From: Alteromonas macleodii ATCC 27126 | Lineage (GTDB): Bacteria; Pseudomonadota; Gammaproteobacteria; Enterobacterales; Alteromonadaceae | Reading direction: 5' to 3' | Assembly: GCF_000172635.2 (NCBI RefSeq) | Contig: NC_018632.1 | Coordinates: forward strand, 1,426,001 to 1,490,000 | DNA length: 64,000 nucleotides | In this document: positions 27,209-37,169 of the stretch, piece by piece | Numbering within the stretch: position 1 is the stretch's first letter | Layout of the letters: every line of letters begins with the position of its first letter | Position numbers and translations under genes: made by a program | Notes under the pieces: generated by a model | The model's database searches: none | Seen by the model: only the letters and a program-made list of their open reading frames with translations | What the model was told of the DNA's origin: nothing

Positions 27209-27820
27209 TTAAGCAGATTTTGTCACAGTTTTTCTAATATCTTCTGCGAGTTGTTGGATAGTATTTCTCATTGCTTTGATACTTGGAGAAAATCCATCAT
27301 CTTCCAGGGGCGTTTTGAATAAAAATGGGTAGCTTTGCGTTTGGCCTTTCACGTGAGTAATCACATATTGGCCAGATAGAATAACTTCCCCTTCATAGGT
27401 GCTGACAAAATCATTGAGGTGCAACGCCATATGAATGGCTTCTTCACTTGCGTAGTGATCGGGGCGAAGCAATGACACTTGCTTTGATGCTAACGCGCTG
27501 GTTAGGGCCTTAGTAAGCCCTTCGTCTACAGGTTCGGCCCATAAGTGACTGGTTGAGATATGCAAGTTGGTGTCACTGGTTTGGTACACAAGCCCACGGT
27601 GTTTGAGATATTCCGGTAGGGTTATCTTATCTATTACAACAGCCGTTGATGCTTTGTTTACGGTATATGCACTGTCACCCGTGGTGTGAAGTAAGTAGTA
27701 TGTCAGCGAACGAGGCGCGCTACTACACGCCGATAATACGCAGGCGAAAAGCGCAAATACACCGATAAACAGTGCTTTACCTGTAGGTTGAAATGGGAAA
27801 ACCTTAAACTGCTGTATCAT
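27209..27820 (-). CDS. pqiC: PqiC, outer-membrane lipoprotein of the Pqi system
   Basis: A membrane-integrity lipoprotein, the third component of the PqiABC lipid-transport bridge. The start at 27820 is chosen because GGAAGGA precedes it and because it gives a compact signal sequence with lipobox LSAC (Cys near residue 32). The mature part follows the PqiC/YmbA pattern: RSLTYYLLHTTGD, then VVIDKITLPEYLKHRGLVYQT and the short helix WAEPVDEGLTKALTSAL. An earlier ATG at 27883 is possible. It lies downstream of pqiB and 2 bases upstream of the diguanylate cyclase. Confidence 0.88.
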   Translation of the reverse strand: MIQQFKVFPFQPTGKALFIGVFALFACVLSACSSAPRSLTYYLLHTTGDSAYTVNKASTAVVIDKITLPEYLKHRGLVYQTSDTNLHISTSHLWAEPVDEGLTKALTSALASKQVSLLRPDHYASEEAIHMALHLNDFVSTYEGEVILSGQYVITHVKGQTQSYPFLFKTPLEDDGFSPSIKAMRNTIQQLAEDIRKTVTKSA

Positions 27821-27997
27821 TCTATTTATTCCTTCCATCCTTGTTTTTGGATGTTTCGCTATGGCAATACTGTCAATTGACATTCACTGTAGCGTATTAC
27901 TTTCTCAATATTGGCTAATTATCAAGGATAAAGAGCATTCATTTTTTACGCCATTGTTGCTCGAAAATTAACCGCGCATTTGTTTGACTCTACTGCG

Positions 27998-29650
27998 CTA
28001 ATTCTTCGCTTTAGGTTGAATGTCCGCTTCATCATCCTTTGAAAATATTAAACTATTCGGAGACTGGTTTAGCTTTAATAATAAAGGCTGAATGTTGCGC
28101 ATGGTTTCTTGCAGCGCATCAACGGTCTCTTTTATCTCAGACTGGTTAAAACCACCCTCGCTGTAATTTTTAAGCAGGCCATCAAGGCTAACAAGAACCT
28201 GATTAAGATTACTATTTAATGCTTTCGCATCAATATCAGCAATAAGTACATCAAAGTCGCTGCTTGCCGTTTCCACAGACTCAGCAGCTAAACGCATGTC
28301 TTCAACGGCTAACTGTACATTTTCCACCATTTCCTTAAGCGGAAGCTGATTGATTTTGTCTAAAATTGCGTCGGCCTTTTGCGTCAATTGCGTGAACTCG
28401 TTACTAACAGTAGGAATTACTTCGTAGCCGTTAATCACTTCAATGCCGCTGTTACTGTCAGCGTCGGGTACATGCTGTAAATCTACATACAAGCCACCTG
28501 TTAATACATTACCCATGCGTAGCGATGCGCGAAGATCTCTTTCTAGCCAGTTTCGAATGGTTTGCTTTATTGCACTAAGGCCTTCTTTAGTATCTGGCTG
28601 CCTTGCTTTGCCAGGGTAAATATTAATAAGCACGGGGATGGGATAATCTCGCTCCAAAATGTTGCCATCCAAAGCAGGGAAGGAGTTGATAGCAGTCACG
28701 TTGCCAATTTCAATACCACGGTACTCAACCGGAGCGCCAACGGTTAGACCTCGCACACTTTCATCGATAAGTAGCAAGTATTCAGCGGCGACTTTATAAC
28801 GTGCATCTGAGGCGGATGTGCTATCCCCATAAATTGTGAAAAAGGCGTTATCTAGCACTTGTTCACCTTTTGGCACGCCGTCAGGGATCCCAAAGGTAAT
28901 ACCGTTCGCTAATAGGGTTTCCAAGCTGCCTGTTTCAACGCTTACACCGTTCGATTCAAGCAACAATTTAACGCCGCTGACATCCCAGAAACGTGTCGTG
29001 TTGGTTATGAGTTTATGGTAGGGCGCTTCAATAAATGCGTCGTAATACACCACACGTTCTTCAATATTAAAGGTAGCGTCTTCAAACTCGCCAACTTTAA
29101 ACCCTTTATAAATAATAGGATCGCCAGGTTTGTAGGCAAATTCGTCGTCACTTTTTAACATAACATGCAGCCCTGGAGTGCCAGGAGGCGTAACCGGTGG
29201 GCGCTCAAGTGCCGTAAAATGGAGTTGCTCTTTGCCTTTATCATGGGCTGACATAGCAATATAGCTGCCAGACAAGAGGGTGTTGAGCCCTGAAACTTCA
29301 GAAAAACTTATACGGGGGGCGACAACCCAAAATTTTGCATTTTCATTGAGTAGATGGGCCGCGCTTGCATCAATTCTGGCCGTGACAAGTACGCCGTTTA
29401 AGTCGGGTTTTAGCGTTATCTTTTTGACCTGTCCAATATCTAAGTCGCGCACTTTTATTGGTGTTTTGTTTACCTCAATACCTGTTGCCGAATGCAGCTC
29501 TATCGTAATAAGAGGGCCCTGATTCTTCCATTGGTAGTACACCATCCAGCCACCAATAACGATAACAAGAATTGGGATAATCCAAATGCGAGAAATGGAC
29601 GAGGTCGGTTTGACCTTAGCTTCATTAATGTTCGGATCGTTTGTGGTCAT
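27998..29650 (-). CDS. pqiB: PqiB, MCE-domain periplasm-spanning protein
   Basis: Forms the hexameric MCE tunnel that carries lipids between the inner and outer membranes. There is one N-terminal membrane helix (ISRIWIIPILVIVIGGWMVYYQW), then three MCE domains recognisable by ITIELHSATGIEVNKTPIKVRDLDIGQV, DEFAYKPGDPIIYKGFKVGEF and ESVRGLTVGAPVEYRGIEIGNV. A long helical C-terminus (430-540) forms the coiled-coil needle. About 550 aa matches E. coli PqiB (546). The start at 29650 shares ATGA with the pqiA stop, so it is preferred over the ATG 24 bases upstream. Confidence 0.95.
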   Translation of the reverse strand: MTTNDPNINEAKVKPTSSISRIWIIPILVIVIGGWMVYYQWKNQGPLITIELHSATGIEVNKTPIKVRDLDIGQVKKITLKPDLNGVLVTARIDASAAHLLNENAKFWVVAPRISFSEVSGLNTLLSGSYIAMSAHDKGKEQLHFTALERPPVTPPGTPGLHVMLKSDDEFAYKPGDPIIYKGFKVGEFEDATFNIEERVVYYDAFIEAPYHKLITNTTRFWDVSGVKLLLESNGVSVETGSLETLLANGITFGIPDGVPKGEQVLDNAFFTIYGDSTSASDARYKVAAEYLLLIDESVRGLTVGAPVEYRGIEIGNVTAINSFPALDGNILERDYPIPVLINIYPGKARQPDTKEGLSAIKQTIRNWLERDLRASLRMGNVLTGGLYVDLQHVPDADSNSGIEVINGYEVIPTVSNEFTQLTQKADAILDKINQLPLKEMVENVQLAVEDMRLAAESVETASSDFDVLIADIDAKALNSNLNQVLVSLDGLLKNYSEGGFNQSEIKETVDALQETMRNIQPLLLKLNQSPNSLIFSKDDEADIQPKAKN

Positions 29651-30789
29651 GGTAATTGCTTCCACTGCTGCCAAATTAGCCTCGAATCAAACGTCATCGC
29701 GGCTATCATCGTTACAAATACAACGGCACAAAAGGCGAGTGCCGCTTGGCCCGGATAAATAGACATGGTGTTCCCCATCTGAATAAGGGATACCAGCACT
29801 GCTACAACAAAAACGTCTATCATCGACCAGCGGCCTATCGCCTCAGTGATGCGGTAGTAACGTATACGTAATTGTTTTGAAGTGGTTTTCTCTCGCTGTA
29901 CGGAAAAGTTGAGCCAAGCAAGAATAATAATTTTTGCCACTGGCACTACCACGCTGGCAACTAAAATAATAATCGCCACTGGATACGAGCCCGATTCCCA
30001 CAACGATATGACACCACCAATAATGGTATTGGGCGTCTCTTGGCCAAAAAATTCAGTATACATAATTGGCAGTACATTAGCAGGAATATATAAGATACAA
30101 GCGGTGATCAACAACGCCCACGTGCGCTGAATACTCTCTTGCGCTTGTGCTTCACACAGTGGTTTAGGTTGTGGTGGTTGGCCTTGAGACATCCACATGG
30201 CGTAGCGTGTGGGATCAAATTGGGATATACAAAGAGCCGTGAACGCTGAAAAGCCAACGAATGCGTAAAATGATAGGCCTATGGAAACGTCGGCCAACTC
30301 GGTAATTTTGATAAGGCTAACCAAGGTGCCAACAAGAAAAATTTCTGCCATGCTCCACGGTAAGAGGGCTTTCACAAGTTTGTAAAGCCGCGGCAAGTAA
30401 AAGGGGCGTCGGTTTTGTATTTGAGCTAACGATAACAATAGCAGGCCGCCGAGTACCATTCCGGGCAGCAGTAACGTCGCTAAGCTGGTTATTATCGCTA
30501 GTGATAAATAATCGTTTTCAATGAGTACGGTAATGCCGGTGGGCAAGTCAATACTGTGCTTTTGACCGCTAGCTTTAAATGTCAGAAAGTTAAAAGGTAA
30601 CGAAAGTAATAAAAATATCAGAGCACTGAAAGTATAAGCGAGCAACTTTTCGCTTGCGCCATCGCGATGAGATATTAGTGTGTGGTTACATACTGGGCAC
30701 ACGGCCCGTTGCCTGTGTGCTAGGGCGGGAATGTGTACCTGAGTATGGCATTGCTCACAAACTATAGATAACGTATTTGATTCAGCCAT
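29647..30789 (-). CDS. pqiA: PqiA, inner-membrane paraquat-inducible protein
   Basis: Multi-helix inner-membrane partner of PqiB, about 380 aa from the ATG at 30789 (MAESNTLSIVCEQC). An in-frame start 35 codons earlier would add a poor leader. The N-terminal zinc ribbon is intact (CEQC...CPVC, residues 10-35). Two four-helix halves follow (LLAYTFSALIFLLLSLPFNFL; TWALLITACILYIPANVLPIM), with signature GRWSMIDVFVVAVLVSL. Unlike E. coli PqiA, the loop between the halves keeps a single Cys and has no second CxxC...CxxC ribbon. It is the first gene of pqiABC. Confidence 0.9.
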   Translation of the reverse strand: MAESNTLSIVCEQCHTQVHIPALAHRQRAVCPVCNHTLISHRDGASEKLLAYTFSALIFLLLSLPFNFLTFKASGQKHSIDLPTGITVLIENDYLSLAIITSLATLLLPGMVLGGLLLLSLAQIQNRRPFYLPRLYKLVKALLPWSMAEIFLVGTLVSLIKITELADVSIGLSFYAFVGFSAFTALCISQFDPTRYAMWMSQGQPPQPKPLCEAQAQESIQRTWALLITACILYIPANVLPIMYTEFFGQETPNTIIGGVISLWESGSYPVAIIILVASVVVPVAKIIILAWLNFSVQREKTTSKQLRIRYYRITEAIGRWSMIDVFVVAVLVSLIQMGNTMSIYPGQAALAFCAVVFVTMIAAMTFDSRLIWQQWKQLP

Positions 30790-30953
30790 ATGCTTTTGCA
30801 CGCCACTTTTTGTATGCTCGTTGTATGATAGATAGCAGCCTAGAGGTATAACCCGTTGATTTTTAGAATCAACAGCATAGCTTATTGCAGGCATGTCGGG
30901 AAGTATAGCCAGTCGTATTTAGCAGTATAACAACAATAATTGACGATTAAGTG

Positions 30954-31976
30954 ATGGAAATAGCAAACGAAATTCGTAGTGTATATGGAAAAATTAAGAA
31001 GCAGGTAAGTCGTTTATTCCTGAAAAGGCGTGTTGGTTTTTTACGTTTTTGGATGAGTATTACCTTTGCTCAGCGATGTTATTTTTTAGCAACCAGCATG
31101 CTTTTGTTGCAAATATTTCTGAACATAGAAAGTAGACTGTTTGAAGCAATAATGTTTGGTTTTGCTCTTACGGGCATTGTTAGCGAGACATGGCCCAGGT
31201 TCATGACACTTTGGAACAGCTTACCAGGTAAAGCTGTGATTCTGTTTATATATGCAATCATCGCAAACTTTGCACTCGCCTCTGCAAGTGGGTTAGTGAA
31301 TAGCATAACTGGCGTATCAGCAAACGCCTTGCCCTACAGTCACAATTTTGCGCTTATTCTTATGGTGCCAAGCTGGTTCTTTGTTACCACCATGTTAGGG
31401 CTTGTGGGTGGTATGCTTCTTATTATTTTCTATCTGTTTTTCTTACTGCTATTGAAGCCGTTTGGCGTTGCGCGGTTTTGGCATCCCAAACACTATCGGT
31501 TTGCTACCTCTACCACATTGGCAAGATTAGCATGGACATTGGGCGTGGCGCTGCAGCTGGGAGTTTTAGCTGGGCAAGTTGGGCTACTCTCTGAATTTAG
31601 TAGTGAAAGTGCTAACCCTTTAATAAGCATAGAAAACGTAACGGAAAATGAGCTTGAAAATGGTGAAGCGCAACTTACTAAGGAACAAGCGGAAGATATT
31701 TCTGAGTTAGAAAAGGACTTAACCACGCTACTGACTAACGCAAAACAAAAGAGTGTTGATTACAAAAAGTCACAACGACGTGCCTTAGCCTATTTCATTT
31801 ATGAGTTTGAAGCTGACTCACTCTCACGCTGTGCTCATCCCGAGGGAACCCGCGTTATAGAGCTTAACGACTATGAAATTTTGCAGATTGAAAAGACAGA
31901 TGAAGTGGAAGAGGGATTTATTTACACGGTTGAACCTTGTCGCTCTGCTGCAATTGGAATTTCAGTAAGTCCGTAA
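30954..31976 (+). CDS. Hypothetical membrane protein, 340 aa
   Basis: I do not recognise this family. A basic N-terminus is followed by four or five predicted membrane helices (about residues 40-65, 70-85, 95-115, 128-170 and 187-208). An acidic, coiled-coil-prone cytosolic or periplasmic tail follows from 215 (ENELENGEAQLTKEQAEDIS), with a C-terminal domain carrying two Cys (SRCAHPEG, EPCRSAA) that could pair. It starts at ATG 30954 (a GTG sits one codon earlier), and no ribosome-binding site is obvious. It diverges from pqiABC and shares a bidirectional terminator with asnS. Confidence 0.75.
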   Translation: MEIANEIRSVYGKIKKQVSRLFLKRRVGFLRFWMSITFAQRCYFLATSMLLLQIFLNIESRLFEAIMFGFALTGIVSETWPRFMTLWNSLPGKAVILFIYAIIANFALASASGLVNSITGVSANALPYSHNFALILMVPSWFFVTTMLGLVGGMLLIIFYLFFLLLLKPFGVARFWHPKHYRFATSTTLARLAWTLGVALQLGVLAGQVGLLSEFSSESANPLISIENVTENELENGEAQLTKEQAEDISELEKDLTTLLTNAKQKSVDYKKSQRRALAYFIYEFEADSLSRCAHPEGTRVIELNDYEILQIEKTDEVEEGFIYTVEPCRSAAIGISVSP

Positions 31977-32007
31977 ACTAGCGCTGAGATAATAACGGTT
32001 CAAGAAG

Positions 32008-32047
32008 TAAAAAAGCTCGCGACAGCAAACTGTGGCGAGCTTTTTAT
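32008..32047. terminator. Bidirectional terminator between membrane-protein gene and asnS
   Basis: AAAGCTCGC and GCGAGCTTT, extended inward by ACAG/CTGT with one mismatch, are flanked by A and T runs. It serves both convergent genes. Confidence 0.9.
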
Positions 32048-32066
32048 TTATTGATACAGCAACTGC

Positions 32067-33464
32067 TTAGAAGCTAGCGTTGCCTGGTGTACGTGGGAAT
32101 GGGATCACGTCACGTACGTTTTGCATGCCGGTTACGTATGCTACAAGACGCTCGAAACCAAGACCGAAACCTGAGTGAGGTACGGTGCCGTAGCGGCGAA
32201 GGTCGCGGTACCACGCGTAGTCTTCTTTCGATAGGCCCATTTCGTCAAGGCGTGCGTCAAAAACGTCTAGGCGCTCTTCACGTTGTGAACCACCGATGAT
32301 TTCACCGATACCTGGCGCGAGTACATCCATTGCTGCAACTGTCTTACCGTCGTCGTTAATGCGCATGTAGAACGCTTTAATATCTTTCGGGTAGTTTTGC
32401 ATGATAATTGGCGCACCAACGTGTTCTTCTGCAAGATAGCGCTCGTGCTCAGAAGATAAATCGATACCCCATTCAACAGGGAATTCGAATTCTTTGCCGC
32501 AGTTTTGCAGAATTTCGATAGCGTCAGTGTAGTCCATGCGAACAAAGTCAGAGCTTACTAACTTTTCTAAACGCTCAATGGCGTCTTTCTTAATACGCTG
32601 AGCAAAGAACGCCATGTCGTCAGGCAGTTCTTCAAGCACAGCCTTACATACATACTTCAGCATGTCTTCAGCAAGCTGTGCTACGTCTTTCAATTCAGCA
32701 AACGCCACTTCAGGCTCAATCATCCAAAACTCGGCAAGGTGGCGAGATGTGTTTGAGTTCTCTGCACGGAACGTAGGGCCGAAGGTGTACACCTTAGACA
32801 TAGCTGTACAGTAAGTTTCAACGTTAAGCTGTCCTGATACCGTAAGGTAGGTTTCTTTGCCGAAGAAATCTTCTGAATAGTCAACATTGCCTTTGTCGTC
32901 GCGTGGAAGGTTCATCATATCAAGGGTTGATACGCGGAACATTTCACCTGCACCTTCTGTATCGCTTGCCGTTAGAATAGGCGTAGAGATCCAGAAGTAA
33001 CCTTTCTCATGGAAAAAGCGGTGAATCGCCTGAGACAAACAGTTGCGAACACGGGTTACCGCGCCGATAACGTTAGTGCGTGGGCGAAGGTGCGCATATT
33101 CGCGAAGGTACTCAATGCTGTGACGTTTAGCGGCCATTGGGTAGGTATCAGGGTTTTCTACCCAACCCAAAACTTCAACGTCAGTCGCGTCAATTTCAAC
33201 GGCTTGGCCTTGGCCCTGAGACTCTTTCACTGTACCGGTAACCGATAATGAGCAGCCTGCTGTTAAGCGCTGGATATCGGCATAATTTGACAGAGAATTT
33301 AGCGCAATAACTTGTACAGGATCGAAGCAACTACCGTCGTGTAGTGCAATAAATGATAACCCCGCTTTAGAGTCGCGGCGTGTTCTTACCCAACCCTTTA
33401 CGGTTACCGATTCGCCAACGGCGTACTTACCTTTAAGTACGTCAACTACGGGCGCATGCGTCAT
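32067..33464 (-). CDS. asnS: Asparaginyl-tRNA synthetase
   Basis: A class IIb synthetase of 465 aa that charges tRNA-Asn. An N-terminal OB-fold anticodon domain ([25 protein letters not shown], residues 18-43) is followed by motif 2 ([22 protein letters not shown] near 230) and motif 3 ([15 protein letters not shown] near 435). The length matches E. coli AsnRS (466). The ATG at 33464 is preceded by a GGAG-type ribosome-binding site. It stands alone between two intergenic regions. Confidence 0.98.
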   Translation of the reverse strand: MTHAPVVDVLKGKYAVGESVTVKGWVRTRRDSKAGLSFIALHDGSCFDPVQVIALNSLSNYADIQRLTAGCSLSVTGTVKESQGQGQAVEIDATDVEVLGWVENPDTYPMAAKRHSIEYLREYAHLRPRTNVIGAVTRVRNCLSQAIHRFFHEKGYFWISTPILTASDTEGAGEMFRVSTLDMMNLPRDDKGNVDYSEDFFGKETYLTVSGQLNVETYCTAMSKVYTFGPTFRAENSNTSRHLAEFWMIEPEVAFAELKDVAQLAEDMLKYVCKAVLEELPDDMAFFAQRIKKDAIERLEKLVSSDFVRMDYTDAIEILQNCGKEFEFPVEWGIDLSSEHERYLAEEHVGAPIIMQNYPKDIKAFYMRINDDGKTVAAMDVLAPGIGEIIGGSQREERLDVFDARLDEMGLSKEDYAWYRDLRRYGTVPHSGFGLGFERLVAYVTGMQNVRDVIPFPRTPGNASF

Positions 33465-33789
33465 GTTAATTTCTCCGTCTTACTAATTTTATGTTGTTGC
33501 TTACTATTGAGTCATTTTCAACAACACAGTGCATTAAACTGTGAATGAAAAAATGCACTAAAATTTGCTTTATAGTCAATGTTTTTGGATTGCCATGCCG
33601 ATAACTTACTAGAATCTGTATTAGTTTTTCGCTTTTCAAAAAGGCATTTCGCAATTCGCTTGGTGCCAAATATAAGCAAAATACAGATCGAAACATGACT
33701 TGGTGATGTAAAAATAACCAATGAAATACAATCCAATAGCACGCTAGTATACCCAACATAAAGCGGGATGCCAGAGAACAGAGTGACAA
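33465..33789. other. Divergent intergenic region, asnS to small membrane protein
   Basis: About 325 bases that must hold both promoters. A CACAGT...ACTGTG inverted repeat (33525-33543) is the only local symmetry. Long minus-strand frames here run over the 5' end of the neighbouring gene and lack ribosome-binding sites, so I do not call them. Confidence 0.45.
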
Positions 33790-34278
33790 ATGGGAAATAA
33801 AAATGATTCGAACACGCAAGTGTCTCAGCAAGCACAAGAACCGAGTGCTACGCAAAGTGACGCTGACCGTTCTAGCGATGCCGAAAATGAGAGAAGTTCT
33901 ATGACTTACGAGCAACTTGCAGAGCGACGTTCAACGCCCCGTTCTAAAACGCCTTTTTATAAGGTGATGCTTGGGTTAAACATCGTTGGCTGGGTTGGCA
34001 TGGTTGTCGTACTCATACTGTTTCACTATGCGCGCCCAGATTTTATCAGCGGCGTGCAGCAGTACTGGGGAATAAAAGGCGATACCAGTTGGTCTGAAAG
34101 TCATTTATCGGCCATGACCATCATGCTGCAGGTATGTTTGATAGTGAGTTTAATTAGCATAATTATGCGTGCCAGAAGAAACCGTCGTCAAAGCGATAGT
34201 TTTGGCATAAACCTATTCATTTTATTTGCTATTGCGGCGATAAGCCTAATCACACTGGCTACCACACTGGGCCTGTAA
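33790..34278 (+). CDS. Small two-helix membrane protein of unknown function
   Basis: A 162-aa protein with a long polar, Ser/Gln/Glu-rich N-terminus (residues 1-55, low complexity), then predicted membrane helices near 60-82, 105-125 and 138-160. The linkers are short and basic (MRARRNRRQS). No family recognised. The ATG at 33790 has a GAGTG element close upstream. Confidence 0.7.
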   Translation: MGNKNDSNTQVSQQAQEPSATQSDADRSSDAENERSSMTYEQLAERRSTPRSKTPFYKVMLGLNIVGWVGMVVVLILFHYARPDFISGVQQYWGIKGDTSWSESHLSAMTIMLQVCLIVSLISIIMRARRNRRQSDSFGINLFILFAIAAISLITLATTLGL

Positions 34279-34376
34279 ATAGTGAAAGCGCTCTACATGG
34301 GGTGCACGACAAAAACATAACTCAAGGACAAATAACAAAGCTTTGTGAGTAGCGCTTTCGACAAACGGTGTTTATG

Positions 34377-34414
34377 TCACTTGATGGGGTTGCTATGACC
34401 TTCCCATCAAGTGA
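34377..34414. repeat. Perfect 12-bp inverted repeat
   Basis: TCACTTGATGGG and CCCATCAAGTGA flank a 14-base loop in the convergent intergenic region. There is no T tract on either side, so it may be a stem that protects the 3' ends of transcripts or a protein site. A 12-base palindrome ACAAAGCTTTGT lies just upstream at 34335-34346. Confidence 0.6.
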
Positions 34415-34423
34415 GCGATGCAT

Positions 34424-34460
34424 AAAAAGCGTTATTGTTTACAAGGCTTGCGGCAATAAC
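34424..34460 (-). terminator. Terminator of the exchanger gene
   Basis: On the minus strand GTTATTG/CAATAAC starts directly after the stop codon and is followed by GC then TTTTT. Confidence 0.6.
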
Positions 34461-35429
34461 TTAAATAAAAGCTGCTTGGATAAGCCAGTACGTATAGGCC
34501 GCGTAGGCCAGCACAAATGCTCCGCCTTCCAGACGGTTTAAACGTCCTTGGCGCTTAATGCCAATACAGAAAATGAATAGGGCAATGGTTGATGCGAACA
34601 TCACCATAACGTCGCGGTATAAAAACTCAGAACCTACAGCCATTGGCTGAATGGTGCCTGCAATGCCCACTACTGCCAAGGTGTTGAACATGTTAGATCC
34701 GATCACGTTACCAATGGCTAAATCGTGTTCGCCTTTCTTCACCGCCATTAGCGATGATGCAAGTTCTGGTAACGATGTACCAATTGCGATAACCGTCAAC
34801 CCGATAATAGTATCGCTAACACCGAAGAAGGTGGCGACTTCTACCGCGCCCCATACCAGCATACGCGAGCTTGCAACTAGCAATAAAAGCCCCGCAATCA
34901 ACCACATTACGTGGGTTTTTACCGTACCTTCGTTGCTATTAATCTCTTCATCGTATTCGTCGGCGAGGGCGTCTTTGTCGCCTTTCATACCGTGATAAAT
35001 ACTCCAAGAAAGCAGAAGCACAAACAGTCCTAACAAAGAGAATGCGTCGTCTTTCGAGATATTTAAGTCCCACACCTGCCATGCGGCAAAGAAGGTGATG
35101 CCAAGTAAAACAGGCAGCTCTTTCTTAATGATTTCTGATTTAACCGCAATAGGACTAATGATTGCGGTAAGGCCAAGGATTAACAGGATATTGGCGATAT
35201 TAGAGCCATAGGCGTTACCCAGCGCTATGCCAGAGTTGCCTTGAATAGCTGCAAACACTGAAACGATGATTTCAGGGGCCGATGTACCAAACCCAATAAT
35301 GAGCATACCGATGAGCAAGGGTGAAACACCGAAATGATTGGCTACCGATGCGGCACCACCTACAAACTTCCCTGCGCTCCAAAGCAAAACCGGTAATCCG
35401 ATTAAAATAGCCAAGCTGGCTAATAACAT
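34461..35429 (-). CDS. Calcium/sodium antiporter, CaCA family (YrbG-like)
   Basis: An inner-membrane cation exchanger of 322 aa with ten helices in two inverted halves. Both alpha repeats are present: IIGFGTSAPEIIVSVFAA with GNAYGSNIANI (residues 45-85) and AIGTSLPELASSLMAV with GNVIGSNMFN (215-255). The two acidic residues that bind Ca2+ are in the SAPE and SLPE motifs. A cytosolic acidic loop (about 150-165) separates the halves. AAGGAG lies 7 bases before the ATG. It is monocistronic. Confidence 0.93.
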   Translation of the reverse strand: MLLASLAILIGLPVLLWSAGKFVGGAASVANHFGVSPLLIGMLIIGFGTSAPEIIVSVFAAIQGNSGIALGNAYGSNIANILLILGLTAIISPIAVKSEIIKKELPVLLGITFFAAWQVWDLNISKDDAFSLLGLFVLLLSWSIYHGMKGDKDALADEYDEEINSNEGTVKTHVMWLIAGLLLLVASSRMLVWGAVEVATFFGVSDTIIGLTVIAIGTSLPELASSLMAVKKGEHDLAIGNVIGSNMFNTLAVVGIAGTIQPMAVGSEFLYRDVMVMFASTIALFIFCIGIKRQGRLNRLEGGAFVLAYAAYTYWLIQAAFI

Positions 35430-35681
35430 ACGTACTCCTTAAACCATTCGTATCTTGTTTGCTTACTTCAATGTATAGGCAAACTCAATAAACAAAAGTC
35501 GTTTCAATCTATTCAAATACACATTAGTTTTTGTTGTCTTAACGATGAAAAAAAGCCGTGCTGATAATGCTATGCAAATGATGAGTAAAGCGTAAACTCA
35601 GCGCTACTTTAATCGTGTTTGTAAATTGAACAAACACAGTAATAATTGTAACTGACAACACACTATTTAGAAGCGAATTAC

Positions 35682-37169
35682 ATGCACAATACACTGATTG
35701 TTACTGATGATGTTACTCCTTTTTGTAACACAGCTTTAACCGTGCTGACTTTTCAAGATTATCTTGCTGAGTTTCCAAAGTTGAACGAGCCCAAAACACG
35801 CGTGATCAACATTTGTGATACTACGCGTTACTTAAGCGAAGGGTACTATTGTTCACTTTTGGCTCAGGCACGTAATCACTCTGTATTGCCTTCTGTAAAT
35901 ACCATTAACGATTTACGCATGGCGGAAGAGAAAAGTATCGATCGCATCGTCTTCTCTTTGTCGGTATCTCAAGACAATATGGAAATTACTGATGAGCCTA
36001 TATTAGTACTTTTCGGCGAAGTGAAAGATCAGCGCTTTAAGCGTTTGGCGCGCCAAGCGTTTGAAAAGTACCCGTACCCTGTTTTGGTGTTAAGCCCAAC
36101 AGTTACCGATACGAAAGTGTCGCCTAAAGCCACGGGTAAAGTACAAATTGAAGGCTTTGCAAGCGTACAGGCAAAAGCGTTTAAGGACTTAAATGCCAAG
36201 CAACAAGCGCGTTTCATTGAGCAATTAGAAGCACATACCAAAATACAGTGGAAAGCCGGTAAAACGAGCAAAAGTACTCGTTGGGATATGGCCATTTTGG
36301 TTAACCCAGAAGAGAGCACGCCGCCTAGTGACGAACGCGCCATTAAAAACTTTGTGAAAGCAGCTGAAAAAGTGGGCTTTCGCGCAGATGTGGTAAGTCG
36401 CCTGTCGCAAGAAGAATTGGGTCACTATGATGCATTGTTCATTCGTGAAACGACAGCGATTGACCATCATACTTACCGTTTAGCGCGTGCCGCAGAGCGA
36501 GAAGGCATTGTGGTTATGGACGACACGCAGTCAATTCTGCGCTGCTGTAACAAAGTGTACCTGCAGGATGCGTTTGCTTATCAAAAAGTGCCAGCGCCGA
36601 AAGCGACGTTTGTATCGAGCGCTACTGATGAAGTATGCGAAAAACTCATAGCTGACTTTGGTTTGCCGCTTGTTTTAAAACTGCCAGAAAGCTCGTTTTC
36701 CCGCGGCGTGCATAAAGCTGAAAATAAAGAAGCGTTAAAAACGCGCTTAGAACAAATGCTGGCTGAATCGGCGCTTGTTTTGGTTCAGGAATATATATTC
36801 ACTGAATTCGACTGGCGAATTGGTGTATTAGGTGGCAAACCTATTTACGCTTGCCAATACTTTATGGTGCGCAACCATTGGCAGATATACAACCATCAGG
36901 GAGACCGATTCTCTTCGGGTGGATTTGCCACAATGCCAACATTTGAAGTGCCTAAGCCGGTGTTACAAGCTGCTATCAAGGCCGCTAAAGCGGTGGGTGA
37001 CGGCTTGTATGGTGTAGACATCAAGCAAACCGGCAATGCAGTTTATGTTATTGAAGTGAACGACAACCCAAGTATCGACTCGGGTGTTGAAGACAAATAT
37101 TTAGGCAAAGAACTGTACGAATTAATTATGCAGGAATTTGCTGACAGGTTGGAGCAAAGAGGGCGATGA
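35682..37169 (+). CDS. RimK-like ATP-grasp ligase with N-terminal RLAN-type domain
   Basis: A predicted amino-acid or peptide ligase of 495 aa. Residues 1-190 form an N-terminal domain of the type found ahead of RimK-like ATP-grasp modules (CDTTRYLSEGYYCSLLAQARNHSVLPS). The ATP-grasp region (200-490) shows the ATP-binding lysine strand LPLVLKLPESSFSRGVHK, QEYIFTEFDWRIGVLGGKPIY and the metal site VYVIEVNDNPSIDSG. By analogy with RimK it should add amino acids to a carboxylate on a protein or small molecule. Its stop overlaps the next start as ATGA, so the two proteins probably act together. The substrate is unknown. Confidence 0.87.
   Translation: MHNTLIVTDDVTPFCNTALTVLTFQDYLAEFPKLNEPKTRVINICDTTRYLSEGYYCSLLAQARNHSVLPSVNTINDLRMAEEKSIDRIVFSLSVSQDNMEITDEPILVLFGEVKDQRFKRLARQAFEKYPYPVLVLSPTVTDTKVSPKATGKVQIEGFASVQAKAFKDLNAKQQARFIEQLEAHTKIQWKAGKTSKSTRWDMAILVNPEESTPPSDERAIKNFVKAAEKVGFRADVVSRLSQEELGHYDALFIRETTAIDHHTYRLARAAEREGIVVMDDTQSILRCCNKVYLQDAFAYQKVPAPKATFVSSATDEVCEKLIADFGLPLVLKLPESSFSRGVHKAENKEALKTRLEQMLAESALVLVQEYIFTEFDWRIGVLGGKPIYACQYFMVRNHWQIYNHQGDRFSSGGFATMPTFEVPKPVLQAAIKAAKAVGDGLYGVDIKQTGNAVYVIEVNDNPSIDSGVEDKYLGKELYELIMQEFADRLEQRGR

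Noticed and set aside
33466..33915. Minus-strand reading frames of up to 149 codons next to asnS
   Set aside because: They overlap the 5' end of the membrane-protein gene at 33790, lack ribosome-binding sites and have Cys/Phe/Ser-rich translations unlike protein.
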